Assembly (NCBI GenBank): GCA_930367215.1
Contig: OV884059.1
Span: forward strand, 71,085,393 to 71,149,392
Direction of reading: 5' to 3'
Length of the DNA: 64,000 bases
DNA from: Pollenia angustigena
Lineage: Eukaryota > Arthropoda > Insecta > Diptera > Polleniidae
Shown here: one piece after another, positions 1-11,045 of the stretch
Position numbering within the stretch: the stretch's first letter is position 1
Layout of the letters: every line of letters starts with the position of its first letter
Program-made: the position numbers and the translations under genes
Notes under the pieces: generated by a model
Databases searched by the model: none
What the model was told of the DNA's origin: nothing
Seen by the model: the letters and a program-made list of their open reading frames with translations, nothing else

Positions 1-142
1 CACATGGATGTACATTTAACATTTTCCCATCCATTTGAGGGTATTGTTAGTTCAAAGGGTATGTGTTACTTGTGTTTTATAAATATTTTTAAGTTTTCAT
101 TTGAACTTTGTACTTTTTGTGTTTTTTTTTTTTTAATTTTAG

Positions 143-270
143 GTCAACACAGTGATCCACGTTGCGTTTATGTACCTCCTTCGACGGGTAAAACTTTCTT
201 CTCATTCAGAATATCATATTCAAGATGTGGCACCAAACCAGATTTAAATGGACAGTTTTATGAAAATACG
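143..270 (+). CDS. ZP-domain membrane protein, exon A (ZP-N part; gene continues left of window)
   Basis: The exon follows a polypyrimidine tract and AG at 141-142 and ends before a GTTAGT donor at 271. It enters in phase (the first two bases finish a codon) and leaves in phase 0. The peptide runs QHSDPRCVYVPPSTGKTFFS, then FRISYSRCGTKPDLNGQFYE, with two cysteines spaced as in the first half of a ZP module. ZP proteins of this type polymerise outside the cell at the apical surface and shape cuticle and apical matrix. The upstream exons (signal peptide, start of ZP-N) are outside the window, so no start codon is assigned. The exon partnership rests on reading frame and family logic. Confidence 0.85.
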
Positions 271-2483
271 GTTAGTGGAACTTTCGTTGCGAATTCAGTT
301 TTCTAGAGATTATTGTCGTTTTAAATTTAACTTAAGGGTAAAACAGACATTACAAATGGCTTGGCAAACACCCACTTTGATTCCGTTTTGTGTCGCCAAT
401 AAACAACACAAACATGTTTTTTACAAACATTAAATTTTTGATTTGCTTTCAATGAACGCAGACGACGAAATTGCTGCGATTGTTTTTTCAAACGAAGTAG
501 AAATATAAAATAAAGAAAACAATTTGGCGTAAAGTATAGTTTAACCCACAGAACACACAGAGGCGTCACGAGACAGAAAATATTGTGTTTTTTTCTTCCA
601 AAGCTGCCCTTTTTGCATTTTGATCACGCAATTTGTGTTGATAGAAGCGGCCTGTTTTTACACATTGCCCCTTCACTACCAAAAACCTTATCTTTCTCTT
701 TCTTCGAAAGCTGTCCTCGCAAATGATTTAGGCATTTTTCATACATCACTTTTTTCATTTCTGTATGCTTTGTGGTTTAAACAACGAACTGTTTTGTGTC
801 AAACAATGCTGCTTAAAAAATTAGAATTTACGACTGAAAATGATTTAAGTGCTTCTCCTTCAACGCATTTACACTGCAAAATTTTCGATGAAATTATAAC
901 GTTTAGAACTAGAGACACCACAACAAATTTGACAAATATCCAACATGTCTGCCAAATATCAAAATTTTTACTATTTCTACAAACATGCTTCAAATGTTTG
1001 TCCCAACAGCAAACACCCTAACTAAGAACACAAAACAATTGTATAAACAAAAAAATTTGACATGTTTGCCAAGCACTTTGTGTGGTTTGCTCCGATTTTT
1101 TTGACGATTTTTCAAAACGAGAAAGCTGACGATTTTTTTTACAAATTTTTCTGGCAGCCCTGGATATTTTAAGGCATTTGCGTTGCTTTTTTCCAGACTC
1201 CCACATACGATCTCTTGCGCTTCTTCCGGCCGTAATGAATCCATTTTGTAACGCCGATAATAATTTAATACAAATCTGACTTCATTTTATGGGGTTCAAG
1301 CTTTTTTAGACATGTTTAAACATTGGTATTTTTTAGTTTTTAACTCGCGTGGTATTTAATTTCCTTGCTTTAAATGAATGACTCCCAATGATTGTTTAAG
1401 TTTTTATTGAGCTTGCAAACAATTTTCATGAAGAAATTCCTATAATTCATTATCTTTAAAAATATTCATCGCTGACCTGGGCGGTCTTTGTCTTCAGTGT
1501 CCAAATTACCTTCAATGGAATATATTTAAGAAAAGCAGTCGATATGCAGTTTTTTCAAATTAAAAGTTTTGCTTTCCAGCTTTTTTACAACTTATGCTTT
1601 AGAAAGGTTATTCAGGAAATCTTTTTGCATTACTTTTACACCATCTTTACAACAGACATGAATTTCTGTTAAAACAGGATGTCAAGACTTCATGTTAAAC
1701 TTTTAATATCTTAATGGTGGAGTACCGTACTCATGTTAATATTAATATTTGCCGTTTAAAAAAAAGCAACAAAAGTATGTACTGCTGTCAAGCTAAAACA
1801 TCATTTCATGTTATAAACTAGTTGGCAATAAAATTTGACAGTTAAGTACATACATAATTATTTCCAAGGTTATGGCTTGTGGAGCCCTATTTAACATTTT
1901 TTTAGCGTTTCGTGTTGGAAAAATGGGTAAAAATTAATGTTCGAAAAGAAAAAATTTACTGTTAAAAATAAATAATAAAAAAAGAACTTAAATTGCACAC
2001 AGATTATACATGAAAAGAATTGAACATGGGATACACATGCAAGTAGAAATAACACACAATATGTGCAATTGCACTCACATTGGCAACACTGGGTATGACG
2101 AAGTGGCAGCAAATATGATATGAACACAAAGTTTTTGTTTAAATGAAAAATATTTTAATAAATATCATGCCGATAAGCATTTTATATATGTATCATCGTA
2201 TGTATCTTCCTGTAAGCATTTCAAGTTTTTTTTTGAGGTTTTGCGAAATATGTAAATCAAAATGTGATCCCAACCATGTCAAAACTATTTCTCAGAGAGA
2301 AACAACATGTTATGGAATATTTGCATGACAACCATTTTGTATATTCTAATACAAAATTAAATTAATTTTATTGATAAGACTTAACTTACATATACTTAAA
2401 TTGTATAACTATACCGTCTTTATCAAAGTTTTTCCTGGGAGTCAAAAAATTTAATTAACATAGTTTCGTTAAAGTGTGCTAAA
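271..2483. other. ZP-gene intron, left part
   Basis: AT-rich intron with no convincing coding sequence. Between about 340 and 1090 the motif CAAACATG and its variants recur. A TCTGGCAGCCCTG sequence ending at 1162 looks like the right end of a hAT element, related to the left end at 58285, but no partner end is visible. Nothing recognisable in 1270-2475. Confidence 0.6.
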
Positions 2484-3425
2484 CAGGGCTGTCAGATATA
2501 GCGATTTCTCGCCAAACGTGGGGATTTCTCGCCAAACGTGGCAATTTTGAAACGTGTTTGGCGGTGGGATTTTCCATTTGGCGACTGGCGACTTTTTTGG
2601 CGTTTTTTTATATAACTGGCGATTTATGATATTATAAATTGAATTGAATTGGATATTTCTACCAGTTATATTATTTCAGGGATTTGTTTAACAGTTTGTT
2701 ATTTTTTGTTATCGTTAGACACTTTTCAGACGCGCAAGTCACTTGCCGAGTACAACAAAATCTGTACTCAAGTGTTTTTCCCTTAACCCGACCTTACCGC
2801 TGACATCTACAAGCCAAGAGTTGCGCAAGAGACTTGCGCAAGTAACTTGCCGAGTCCGAAAGGGGTCTTATTAATTTTAAAAAAATCTGGGAATGTTTTT
2901 TTACATGATTTTTATTTTGTTATCAGTTTAAGTGAATTTTATATTCAGTCACTATTAAGTTCTTATAGTTTGTATGCAGGTCAAAATATTGCAATGAAAT
3001 CGATGAGGCTGTACATAATTTAAGTTTTTTTTAAAGGAATATATGATATCCATTTTATGTTATTTAAAAAAAAATAACAACCGGGAGTAACATTTCATTC
3101 AATAGAACGATTATAGTTAGCAGCAAGATATTACGTCTCAATCTGTAAGAAATAGATTGGTCTTACTTCGGTAATATTGAGGTACTGTTACTCCCGGCTA
3201 ACTGAGCATTAAACAAAATTTACTTTCGGCGACCTTTTTGTATTTTTTCTCAGTTTTTGGCGATTTTTGTCTGAAATATTATACTAGCTTTTTTTTGTAT
3301 GCAAAATTTAATTTAAAAAAAAAATAAATGATATATTACGAAAACTGAACAAAATTGACGTTTGGCGATTTTGGCGATCTATGGCATCCGGTTTGGCGAT
3401 GGAGCTAAAAAAACTGACAACCCTG
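2484..3425. mobile_element. Non-autonomous hAT element, 942 bp
   Basis: The ends CAGGGCTGTCAG and CTGACAACCCTG form TIRs, flanked on both sides by GTGCTAAA (2476-2483 and 3426-3433), a perfect 8-bp TSD. Subterminal repeats of GGCGATTT / CTCGCCAAACGTGG are abundant, including a local tandem duplication of GATTTCTCGCCAAACGTGGG. No transposase. It belongs to the same family as 54955-56404 and the left end at 38946. A small inverted-repeat insertion (ends around CCGGGAGTAACA ... TGTTACTCCCGG, about 3079-3200) sits inside it, and a second fragment of that small repeat is near 11450-11575. Confidence 0.88.
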
Positions 3426-3435
3426 GTGCTAAATT

Positions 3436-3592
3436 CCCATTCCATACTATTGATAAAATGAAATTTATTATTGATGGGAGAAGCTAATCCTATGCGCATT
3501 TCACTGGTTGCTTAGGCCAGATCATTAGGAAACTCCATCCAAAGATTTTTGAAAAACTAAAGATATTATACAAATAAAACTGTTAAGCGAAT
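3436..3592 (-). repeat. Dispersed hammerhead-bearing repeat, copy R1 (split by a later insertion)
   Basis: On the minus strand it carries the conserved CTGGCCTAAGCAACCAGTG and GAAATGCGCATAG block, but the first core box reads CTAATGA instead of CTGATGA. The copy resumes at about 6917-6953 after the TIR element 3595-6913, which is therefore a younger insertion. Confidence 0.7.
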
Positions 3593-3834
3593 AACAGCCG
3601 TATTCATAAACATTTTAAACATAATTTCAAATCTGTTTTAAGCATTAATCGTTAAAATTGTATTCATAAGCGAATATTACCTTAAATATCCTATTTTAAA
3701 CCTAAGCAAATTTTAAAATTGGTTCCACCCTTGTTTAAAACTATTTTAAAATTACATTTTTGCTGTGTGTTTATGGTCATTTTGAACATTTTTGCGAGAA
3801 ATTTTCAGGCAATATATTATTATGTATTTATACA

Positions 3835-6367
3835 TCTCTATATATAAATCGGCTAAGGCAAAACAGTTGAGCACTTTCCTCATCTGTATGTCAACCGATT
3901 TGAACAAAATATACACCATTTAAGAGGTATTTACTCAAAGGAGTGCACAATCTATATATATAAAATTGTAACGTTACTGACTGACTCACTGACTGATTCA
4001 TCATCGCACAGCCTAAACGCCTGACGCTAAAAACTTGAAATTTGGACCAGAGATTGGTCACTCCCCAAATCGATCCACTAAGACGGGCTTTTTGGAAATT
4101 CGAATGTTTAGGGGGTAAAAAAGGGTAAAAACGGGATAATTGGGTAACCTTGTATCTCAAAAACTAAAAGAGATACAAAAAAAAAGTAATACTTATCGTT
4201 GCTCTTTAGAAAAATAAGCGGACAGGTGTCTGGTACTTTTTTGAAATTCGGCCCTATTAGGGAGTGAACGGGTAAAATCGGAATTTTAGTACTTTTTTGC
4301 CACCCTATCTATCTTTTGAACCAATAAACATAGAAACAAAGTTTATACTACATTCGAAACTTATCAAAAAAATACAAATATAAATTTGGTACTTTTTTGA
4401 AGTTCGAACATTTGAAAATCGTAGCTATTTTTGGTACTTTTTTCACAAAACCTTTTCCTCCATTCATTGACATATTCGTACTAAATTATGGGCTCCCACT
4501 ACAATACTGAAATTTTAAACACTTAAATGGGGGAAAAAATAGTACCAAAAAGGGGAAATACGGGAAATTTGATATTTTACTTTAGCCTTTTGGTTCTGCA
4601 ACTGGCATTTTTTTAATTATCGTTAGTGTTGGACCTTAAAACATAAGATTAAACATGCAATGTCCTGAGTGGATAAGAACCCATAAGGCGAAGTTCTTGG
4701 TACTTTTCTGTTCATTAACTGGTACTTTTTGAATTTCCGTTAGTATTGGACCTGTAAAAATAAAATTAAACATGCAATGTCCTGAATGGATGAGAATCTA
4801 TAAGAGGGAACTTTTTGGTATTTTTTTGTTCATCAGCTGGTACTTTTTGAATTTCATGCAAGATCTTGAGTGAATGACAATCTGTTAGAGGGATCTTGTT
4901 GGTACTTTTTCGTTTTTTAACTGGTACTTTTTTAAAATTTTCGCCAATATTGGTCTTATGAACATAAAGTTAAACCTGCAAGGTCCTGAGTGAATAAGAA
5001 TCTCTGAAAGGGCTTATTGGTACGTTTTAGTTCATAAACTGGTACTTTTTAAATATGCGTTATTATTGGACTTAGAAACATAAAATTCAAGATGCAATGC
5101 CCTGAGTGAATAAGAATGAAGTTTTTTTCATCCTATGACAAAAACATACTAAACTATAGGCTCCAACTACAACATTGAAATTTTTAATACATAAATGGGG
5201 AGAAAAAAGTATCAAAAAGGATAATACGGGAAACTAACTTTCTTTCATTTGCTTTTTTGTTCTACGAGTCGTACTTTTTGAATTTTCTATATTGAACTTA
5301 GAAGCACAAAATTATAGGTGCAAAGTCCTGTGTCAATATCAACCTATGAGATGAAAAATGTTGGAACTATTTTGCTAAAACCTATTTACAATTTAGATTA
5401 CAAAATAGCGGGTTAAATGCTAGAATTTAAACCTAGAAAAATAAGCTTTGGCATACAAATATGTCCACGAAGGAAAAGGAGACATTAACGAAGTAGCGGG
5501 TTAAATGCTAGTGTACATATATATTATTAAAATCTGTTCAATAGTTTCAGAGTTATAAGCGTTTAAAATTTCTACTAACACAAATGCAAAATAAATAAAT
5601 AAAAATTTTTTTCCAATTATCAAATAATAAAAAATTAGGGTGATTGATTATTCGACATTTTTCAAAAACCGGTTTTCGAATGTTTCGACTATATAAATCT
5701 TATGTATAAATCATACCAGGCAAAACAGTTCAGAACGATTTCTTCCTTTGTTTGTCAACAAAACCTCTATGGGGAGAAAAAAGGAGAAATACGGGAAACT
5801 AAATTTCTTCTTTTTACTTTACTGTGCTTCATGTGATAATTTTTAATTTTCTATAATATTGAACTTAGAAACATAATGTTATAGGTGTAGGGTCCTAAGT
5901 GAATGATAACCTATAAGATAAAATATGTTGGTACTTTTTGTTTTTCATCTGGAACTTTTTGAATTTTCGTTAATATTCTACCTATAAAGATAAAATTATA
6001 CATTAAAGTGGGTGAATAAGAACATGTAAGGGGAGCTTTTTGGTACTTTTTCGTTTAACAGCTGGTACTTTGATTAATTTTCGTTAATATTAGACACAGA
6101 AACATAAAATTAAACGTGCAACGTCCTGAGTGGAGGACAATATAAGTATAAAGAAGACTTTTTGATACTTTTTTGTTTTTCAATTGATATTTTTTATATT
6201 GAAGATAAAATATGGATCGGAGGTTGGTCCCTCGCCAAATCGATCCAATTTGAAGGAAAAAATAAATACTCGAAACAAATTATTTCATATTTAATTAGAT
6301 GAATTATGTTTTCTTCATATTTACAAACAAATTTATGGTCGATTTTTGACCATAAGGCGAACACTAG
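3835..6367 (+). mobile_element. Helitron-like element (outer unit)
   Basis: It starts TCTCTATATATAAATC after an A. It ends CTAG before a T, with a stem-loop just upstream: TTATGGTC, loop, GACCATAA, then ten bases and CTAG. These are Helitron hallmarks (5' TC, 3' hairpin plus CTRR, insertion between A and T, no TSD). No Rep/helicase coding sequence. A third 5'-like end near 5683 (TATATAAATC...GGCAAAACAG) suggests a compound structure, so the pairing of this 5' end with this 3' end is uncertain. Confidence 0.55.
3951..5511 (+). mobile_element. Nested Helitron-like element
   Basis: It starts TCTATATATATAAAATTG after A3950 and ends TAGCGGGTTAAATGCTAG before T5512. The terminal 18-mer occurs twice (5406-5423 and 5494-5511) and again at 10938-10955. 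The interior contains a tandem array with a unit of roughly 140-150 bp, recognisable by GGTACTTTTT, GCAATGTCCTGAGTG and AACATAAAATTAAAC, over about 4580-5350 and again in 5840-6200 of the outer unit. Confidence 0.55.
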
Positions 6368-6917
6368 TAAAAAATAAAATGAAATTCAAAAATATGTATG
6401 TATGTTAAATGTATATTATTAATATATTTTTCAATTTCATAAATTAAAGCTTAAAAAGTTAATTATTGTACATTATGAACTAGTGATGTGTAAACGATCA
6501 AAACTAATAAAATAAAACTCGTTTTTTGAATACTTTTTTTTATCAGCAATAAAATCATCATCCAAATTGCACTTTTACTAAAAAATTTTTGAACTCTTTT
6601 TATTTTTTTAAATATAAGAGAAACTATCGTACAATTATTCATTTATAAAAAGCAATTTTTTTCTCACACACGACAAAAAAAATTGTAGATACGAGTATGA
6701 ATTAATAACCACTGTTTTGCATCATTATGATTCAAGTGAAAAATAAAAGAGATAGCGTTGCCACCATCCAATTAAAAAATACGGTAAAACGTTTATTAGT
6801 TAAAATGCTGATTATGAATACGAATTTTAAAAACAGCTTTTTTAGGCTTAAAATGGTTTTTTAACTAAAAAACATCTAAAACCTGAATTATGATTTTTTT
6901 ATGAATACGGCTGTAAG

Positions 6918-8798
6918 AATTTTAATCCCAAGTTTTACTTGTAACAATATCAAAGGCGCGATCGTCTTTGAATTTTATAAGGATCTGGAATATTGCAAAT
7001 AATTTTAAAGATCTCATCTATAAAACATACCTTCCAGACACGCATTAAATAGTGGTTTCGCTCCTGGTAATTTTGTTCGAAAACTGGAACTATTCATAAA
7101 ATTTTTTCGGCTTCAAAAATGTGTTCCTTTATAACTTTTCTTTCGACATCAACAAAATTTCACTTAAAGTCGTTACATTACATTTGAGACTTGAGACAAA
7201 AACTACTAAAAATAATGAAATATTCCATCTTAGTTTTGTCTGGCATATTTGGATATTTTCTAGATCAAAAACTGACAGATCGCCAAAAGATCGTAGCTTA
7301 TCAGAGTTGTAATAGTATCAATATTAGAGTATCAATTTCTATCAAAATCTTGGAGTTTTAGACTTATTATGCATAATTCTGGTAAAAGGCAATGATTTGA
7401 CAATGTTCAGCCTGCGTCTTTCTCCCCATCAGAGCTGCAGTGAAAATTCAATAAATCATTAGAGCGAAATAAGGTCATTCTCAAGACTCTCTCATATGCT
7501 AGAATTTGCAGCTTTTGGGTAATTGGTAGTCGTGGTGTAATTAGGGCTGTAAAATTTGGCCGAGTGTCAGCATTTTAACTTTCAACGCTTTTAATGGCTA
7601 ATAAATCAGTAAATGCTTAAAAGCTGGTTTTGTTAAGCTAAACTTAAATTTATATATAGTCAACAGCTGTTTATCAGAGCCCTTTATATTCTATAATTGT
7701 ATAATACTATTGTGGCAACTCTATAATAAATGTTGTCAAATTGGGCGTTTAAATTACCATTAAAGACCATATTTTAATGGTTATTAAAACGCCCAATTGT
7801 GAGAGATGATTAAAATGTTTACTGATTTATAAATGTGCTGGCTTAAAAACATTTTAAAACAAAAATAGAGTTTAATTTGCACACATTTTTTAGCCCTAAG
7901 AAATCCAATTCCCATTTTAAACACAACTCATTTTGTTTTTCCCGAAATGTTTAAAACAAAATTAAAATTTTACATAAATTATGAATTTTTTAAATAACCA
8001 TAATTATAAGCATAAAATGTTCCATAAGTGAACATTTTATTTGCTACAATCTCCTTTCAAATCATTTCAATTTCTTTGTTATAAGTTTCAAAAGTAACAA
8101 CAATAATAACAAAAAAAAAATGGTATAAAAGTTTCTTTAGTAGCGCAGCACTTTCCATAAAAGTTTCAAATCACTGATTGTTTTCAAAAAGCAATAAATC
8201 TTTTCCACACAAATAAACAATTACGCTGATTTTAATCGCTTAAACATACAGGGACCTCCCTAAAAGGCAAAATGTTAAAACAAAAGACCCTTCAAAATCA
8301 ATAAAAAAATTTTGAAATAAAACCGAAAATTGCTGAGACCAAATTCCAAAAAGAAAGAAAAATGAAACCCCTGCAACAAGATTTGTATGACAAGATATTT
8401 TTTTAAACGGTTTTTTTATTCCATCCTTTATTGCGAGCTTTTTCCACTTATTCAATGGATTAAATTTTTGGTGGTTTACAGCTGGAGCAAAAAGCACAAC
8501 AAATGCAAAAGCAACTGGAATCCAGGGGATAGTTGCACTTGTTGTCTCTTGTAAAATGAGTTTGCTGTTGCTTTTATTCGTATGATTTGTTTTTTTTTTT
8601 TTTCAATGGTGCACCACATCTGATGTGGTGCTACAAAATGTTGTTTTCAACTCCATGCAGTTTTTATTGTTTACATGTGAAATATTTTAGTTGTTTTATT
8701 TACTTGAAATTTTTTTTTTTTTTTTTTTTGTTGCTTAACAAATATTTGTATGTAATTTTCATTCATGATTTTTTCATCTTTTACTTCAATTTATCCAG
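6918..8798. other. ZP-gene intron, right part
   Basis: AT-rich intron. One palindromic element (7541-7899) is described separately. Nothing else recognisable; long T runs precede the exon at 8799. Confidence 0.5.
7541..7899. repeat. Palindromic MITE-like element
   Basis: The ends TTAGGGCTGTAAAATT and (inverted) TTAGGGCTAAAAAATG pair. The centre holds a strong hairpin at about 7739-7798 with arms TTGGGCGTTT / AAACGCCCAA and inner arms TACCATTAA / TTAATGGT. No coding capacity. Confidence 0.6.
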
Positions 8799-8946
8799 GT
8801 GGTCGTGCAATATGACAAAGATCTGTTGGAGGTCTGGGATGAAGCGAAACGTTTACGTTGTGAATGGTTTAATGATTATGAGAAAACTGCATCAAAGCCA
8901 CCAATGGTAATTGCTGATCTAGATGTAATACAATTGGATTTTAGAG
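8799..8946 (+). CDS. ZP-domain membrane protein, exon B
   Basis: It begins after the acceptor TTATCCAG (8791-8798) in phase 0, matching the exit phase of 143-270, and ends before GTAAGT at 8947 with one base of a split glycine codon. The peptide VVVQYDKDLLEVWDEAKRLR continues CEWFNDYEKTASKPPMVIAD. The phrase IVQYD..L.EVWDEA..LRCEW is the end of ZP-N in arthropod ZP proteins. About 8.5 kb of transposon-rich intron separates it from the previous exon. Confidence 0.92.
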
Positions 8947-9099
8947 GTAAGTACTTAAAGTGCAAAGAAAAAAAAAGTATTTTATAAATGCCAGCACTGA
9001 TTTCCAATGGGAATTTCTATTTCTTGGAAAATAATGTTTTCTTTAGAAAGTATTTTTTTAAATATAAATACAGTTTAATTAATTCATTTATTTCTTTAG

Positions 9100-9222
9100 G
9101 TGACAATGTTGACTGCTGGATGGAAATCCAACATGGTAAAGGTCCATGGGCGCCACCTGTTAGTGGAATTGTTCCCCTCGGCTCTACGCTTACTTTGGTT
9201 GTGGCCATTAATGATTATCGGG
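9100..9222 (+). CDS. ZP-domain membrane protein, exon C
   Basis: Acceptor TTTCTTTAG ends at 9099 and donor GTAAGA starts at 9223. The exon completes the split glycine codon from 8946 and leaves one base of another. The peptide contains DNVDCWMEIQHGKGPWAPPV and SGIVPLGSTLTLVVAINDYR. The W-M-E-I-Q-x-G-x-G-P-W-A and GS-L-T-L-V-V-A-I stretches are characteristic of the start of ZP-C. Only 153 bp of intron separates it from exon B. Confidence 0.92.
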
Positions 9223-9779
9223 GTAAGATTTTTCTCAGCGAAATCCAATATGTTTACTTTTAAAATAATACAGGGCAACACAGTAAAATATTCCAGACTT
9301 CTGTCCTTAGTTTTTGGTTTAATTGAGAGGTGATAACGATGGCATCAATAGTTTTTTTTGTCACCTGCTGACAAGCCATTGGCTTAGCGGGTTTAGAATT
9401 AAAACCTTTGAAAAATGCTATTATATTATCAATAAATTGTAACGAGATGTAATCGATGCGTTTCACAGACATAAAGGAGCACTGATTTTACGCAGGCATT
9501 GAATATATTAATCTTGGTGGACACATTCATGTTCCTAGTACAGTACTTTTCGCTTATAATCACGTCTTTTAGTTGCAGCCAGATCGTGAACTTTATCGCT
9601 AGTGTGACCATAAGCCTCATTCAAATATACACCACTATACGGCATATAGAGAATTCAAATAAAATCAATTTCTGTATGTGAGTTAAAAAAATAAAAAAGT
9701 TATATTTATTACTTCGACAGTAATATGGTTTTCGTATGGTTTTGCATACTGTATAAAAAAAATTAAATAATAATAAAAT

Positions 9780-9910
9780 AATAATTAGTATTGTGGTAAT
9801 TTTGTTTAACTATTTATGGGTTTTAGTCCAAATTTTCAATATTTCTAATCAGGCTTAAGTTCATCAAATTTAATTTTCATTAAATTATTTTTATGAAGAA
9901 AGGAATTTTA
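9780..9910 (+). repeat. 131-bp direct repeat, copy 1
   Basis: AATAATTAGTATTGTGGTAA through GAAGAAAGGAATTTTA recurs at 10342-10472 with few differences. The two copies flank about 430 bp containing the tRNA-like sequence. Confidence 0.85.
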
Positions 9911-9954
9911 GAACATGAAAATTAATTAAAACTGTTATGGATAATCATTCATTC

Positions 9955-10040
9955 TTGACTGACCTGAGATTCGAACCCAGGCGGCTGGTTACCCTGACAT
10001 GTTTCGATCGTTACCACTCGATCTCCTCAGAGGGATATGC
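9955..10040 (-). repeat. tRNA-derived SINE candidate
   Basis: On the minus strand a B-box-like GGGTTCGAATCTC (complement of about 9965-9977) and an A-box-like GATCGAGTGGTAACGATC (complement of about 10008-10025) have tRNA-like spacing. The surrounding sequence does not fold into a clean cloverleaf, so a tRNA-derived repeat is more likely than a working tRNA. SINE boundaries are not defined. Confidence 0.5.
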
Positions 10041-10341
10041 CGTCTTACACTCGCAGCCATCGACGACTGCTGACGTCAATAGTCCAACATCAATCCTTAA
10101 GCCAAATTGTATTTTAACCTTTGGTAGATCGAAGTTTGCTTTTTTGAATGATTATCCATTTTTAATTGATTTTACATATTTTTCCTTTACCTCTGTTTTT
10201 TCGTACTTTTTGTCAAGAATTCTTCTTGAAGTCCAAAGTACATTTTTGTTTTTTCATGTTTGTCTTTCTTTTTCTTGTTGACCTTTTTCAGCACACCTTG
10301 AAGGACAAATGTACACATAGAGCACGTGCCTTAGCTTAAAC

Positions 10342-10472
10342 AATAATTAGTATTGTGGTAATTTTGTTGAACTATTTATGGTTTTTAATCCAAATTTTCA
10401 ATATTTTTAATCAGGCTTAAGTTCATCAAATTTAATTTTCATTAAATTACTTTTATGAAGAAAGGAATTTTA
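10342..10472 (+). repeat. 131-bp direct repeat, copy 2
   Basis: Second copy of 9780-9910, with scattered substitutions. It is followed at once by the truncated Helitron copy. Confidence 0.85.
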
Positions 10473-10489
10473 CAAAAGAAACTAAACGA

Positions 10490-11045
10490 GATGCAAAACA
10501 AATGTAATACTTATCGTTGTTCTTTAGAAAAATAAGTGGACAGGTGTCTGGTACTTTTTTGAAATTCGGGCCTATTAGGGAGTAAACGGGTAAAATCTGA
10601 ATTTTAATTTTATTACTTTTTTGCCACCCCATCTATCTTTTGAACCAATAAACATAGAAACAAAGTTAATACCACATTCGTAACTTATCAAAAAATACGT
10701 ATACGAATTTGGTACTTTTTCGAAATTCGAACATTAAAGGGGTGAAAATCGTAACTATTTTTGGCACTTTTTTTACAAAACATTTCCTCCATTCATTAAC
10801 ATATTCGTATTCGTCAATTATGGGCTGCCAATACAAAACTGAAATTTTTGAAGCTTTAATGGGGGGAAAATATAGTACCCAAAAAAGGAAACACGGGAAA
10901 TTTGATATTTTTCTTTAGGTTTTTGGTTCTACTAAAGTAGCGGGTTAAATGCTAGAATTTAAACAAGTTTAAACCTAGAGAAAATAAACGTTTGCATTAA
11001 AATATGTCCACGAAGAAAAAGGAGACGCTAACGGGTATATGTTAG
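10490..11045 (+). mobile_element. Truncated Helitron-like copy
   Basis: About 10497-10935 resembles 4178-4610 (GGACAGGTGTCTGGTACTTT and following). The rest resembles 5404-5510, including TAGCGGGTTAAATGCTAG at 10938-10955. Most of the internal tandem array is missing. Confidence 0.6.

Larger units (their letters stand above)
3595..6913. mobile_element. TIR element with TAA duplication, host of nested Helitrons
   Basis: CAGCCGTATTCAT at the left is exactly inverted as ATGAATACGGCTG at the right, and both ends are flanked by TAA (3592-3594 and 6914-6916). A 3-bp TWA duplication is typical of PIF/Harbinger elements. No transposase is visible. The own sequence is about 3595-3834 plus 6368-6913; the middle is the Helitron cluster. 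Confidence 0.7.

Noticed and set aside
340..1162. Complete transposon in the first intron
   Set aside because: A hAT-like right end is visible at 1162, but no left end or duplication was found; the CAAACATG repeats alone do not define an element.
8587..8910. Independent small protein encoded upstream of and across exon B
   Set aside because: Runs of T give a phenylalanine-rich peptide in a different frame; the splice acceptor and ZP frame explain the conserved part.
9966..10030. tRNA gene on the minus strand
   Set aside because: B-box and A-box words are present, but the arms do not form an acceptor stem and cloverleaf; a tRNA-derived repeat is more likely.
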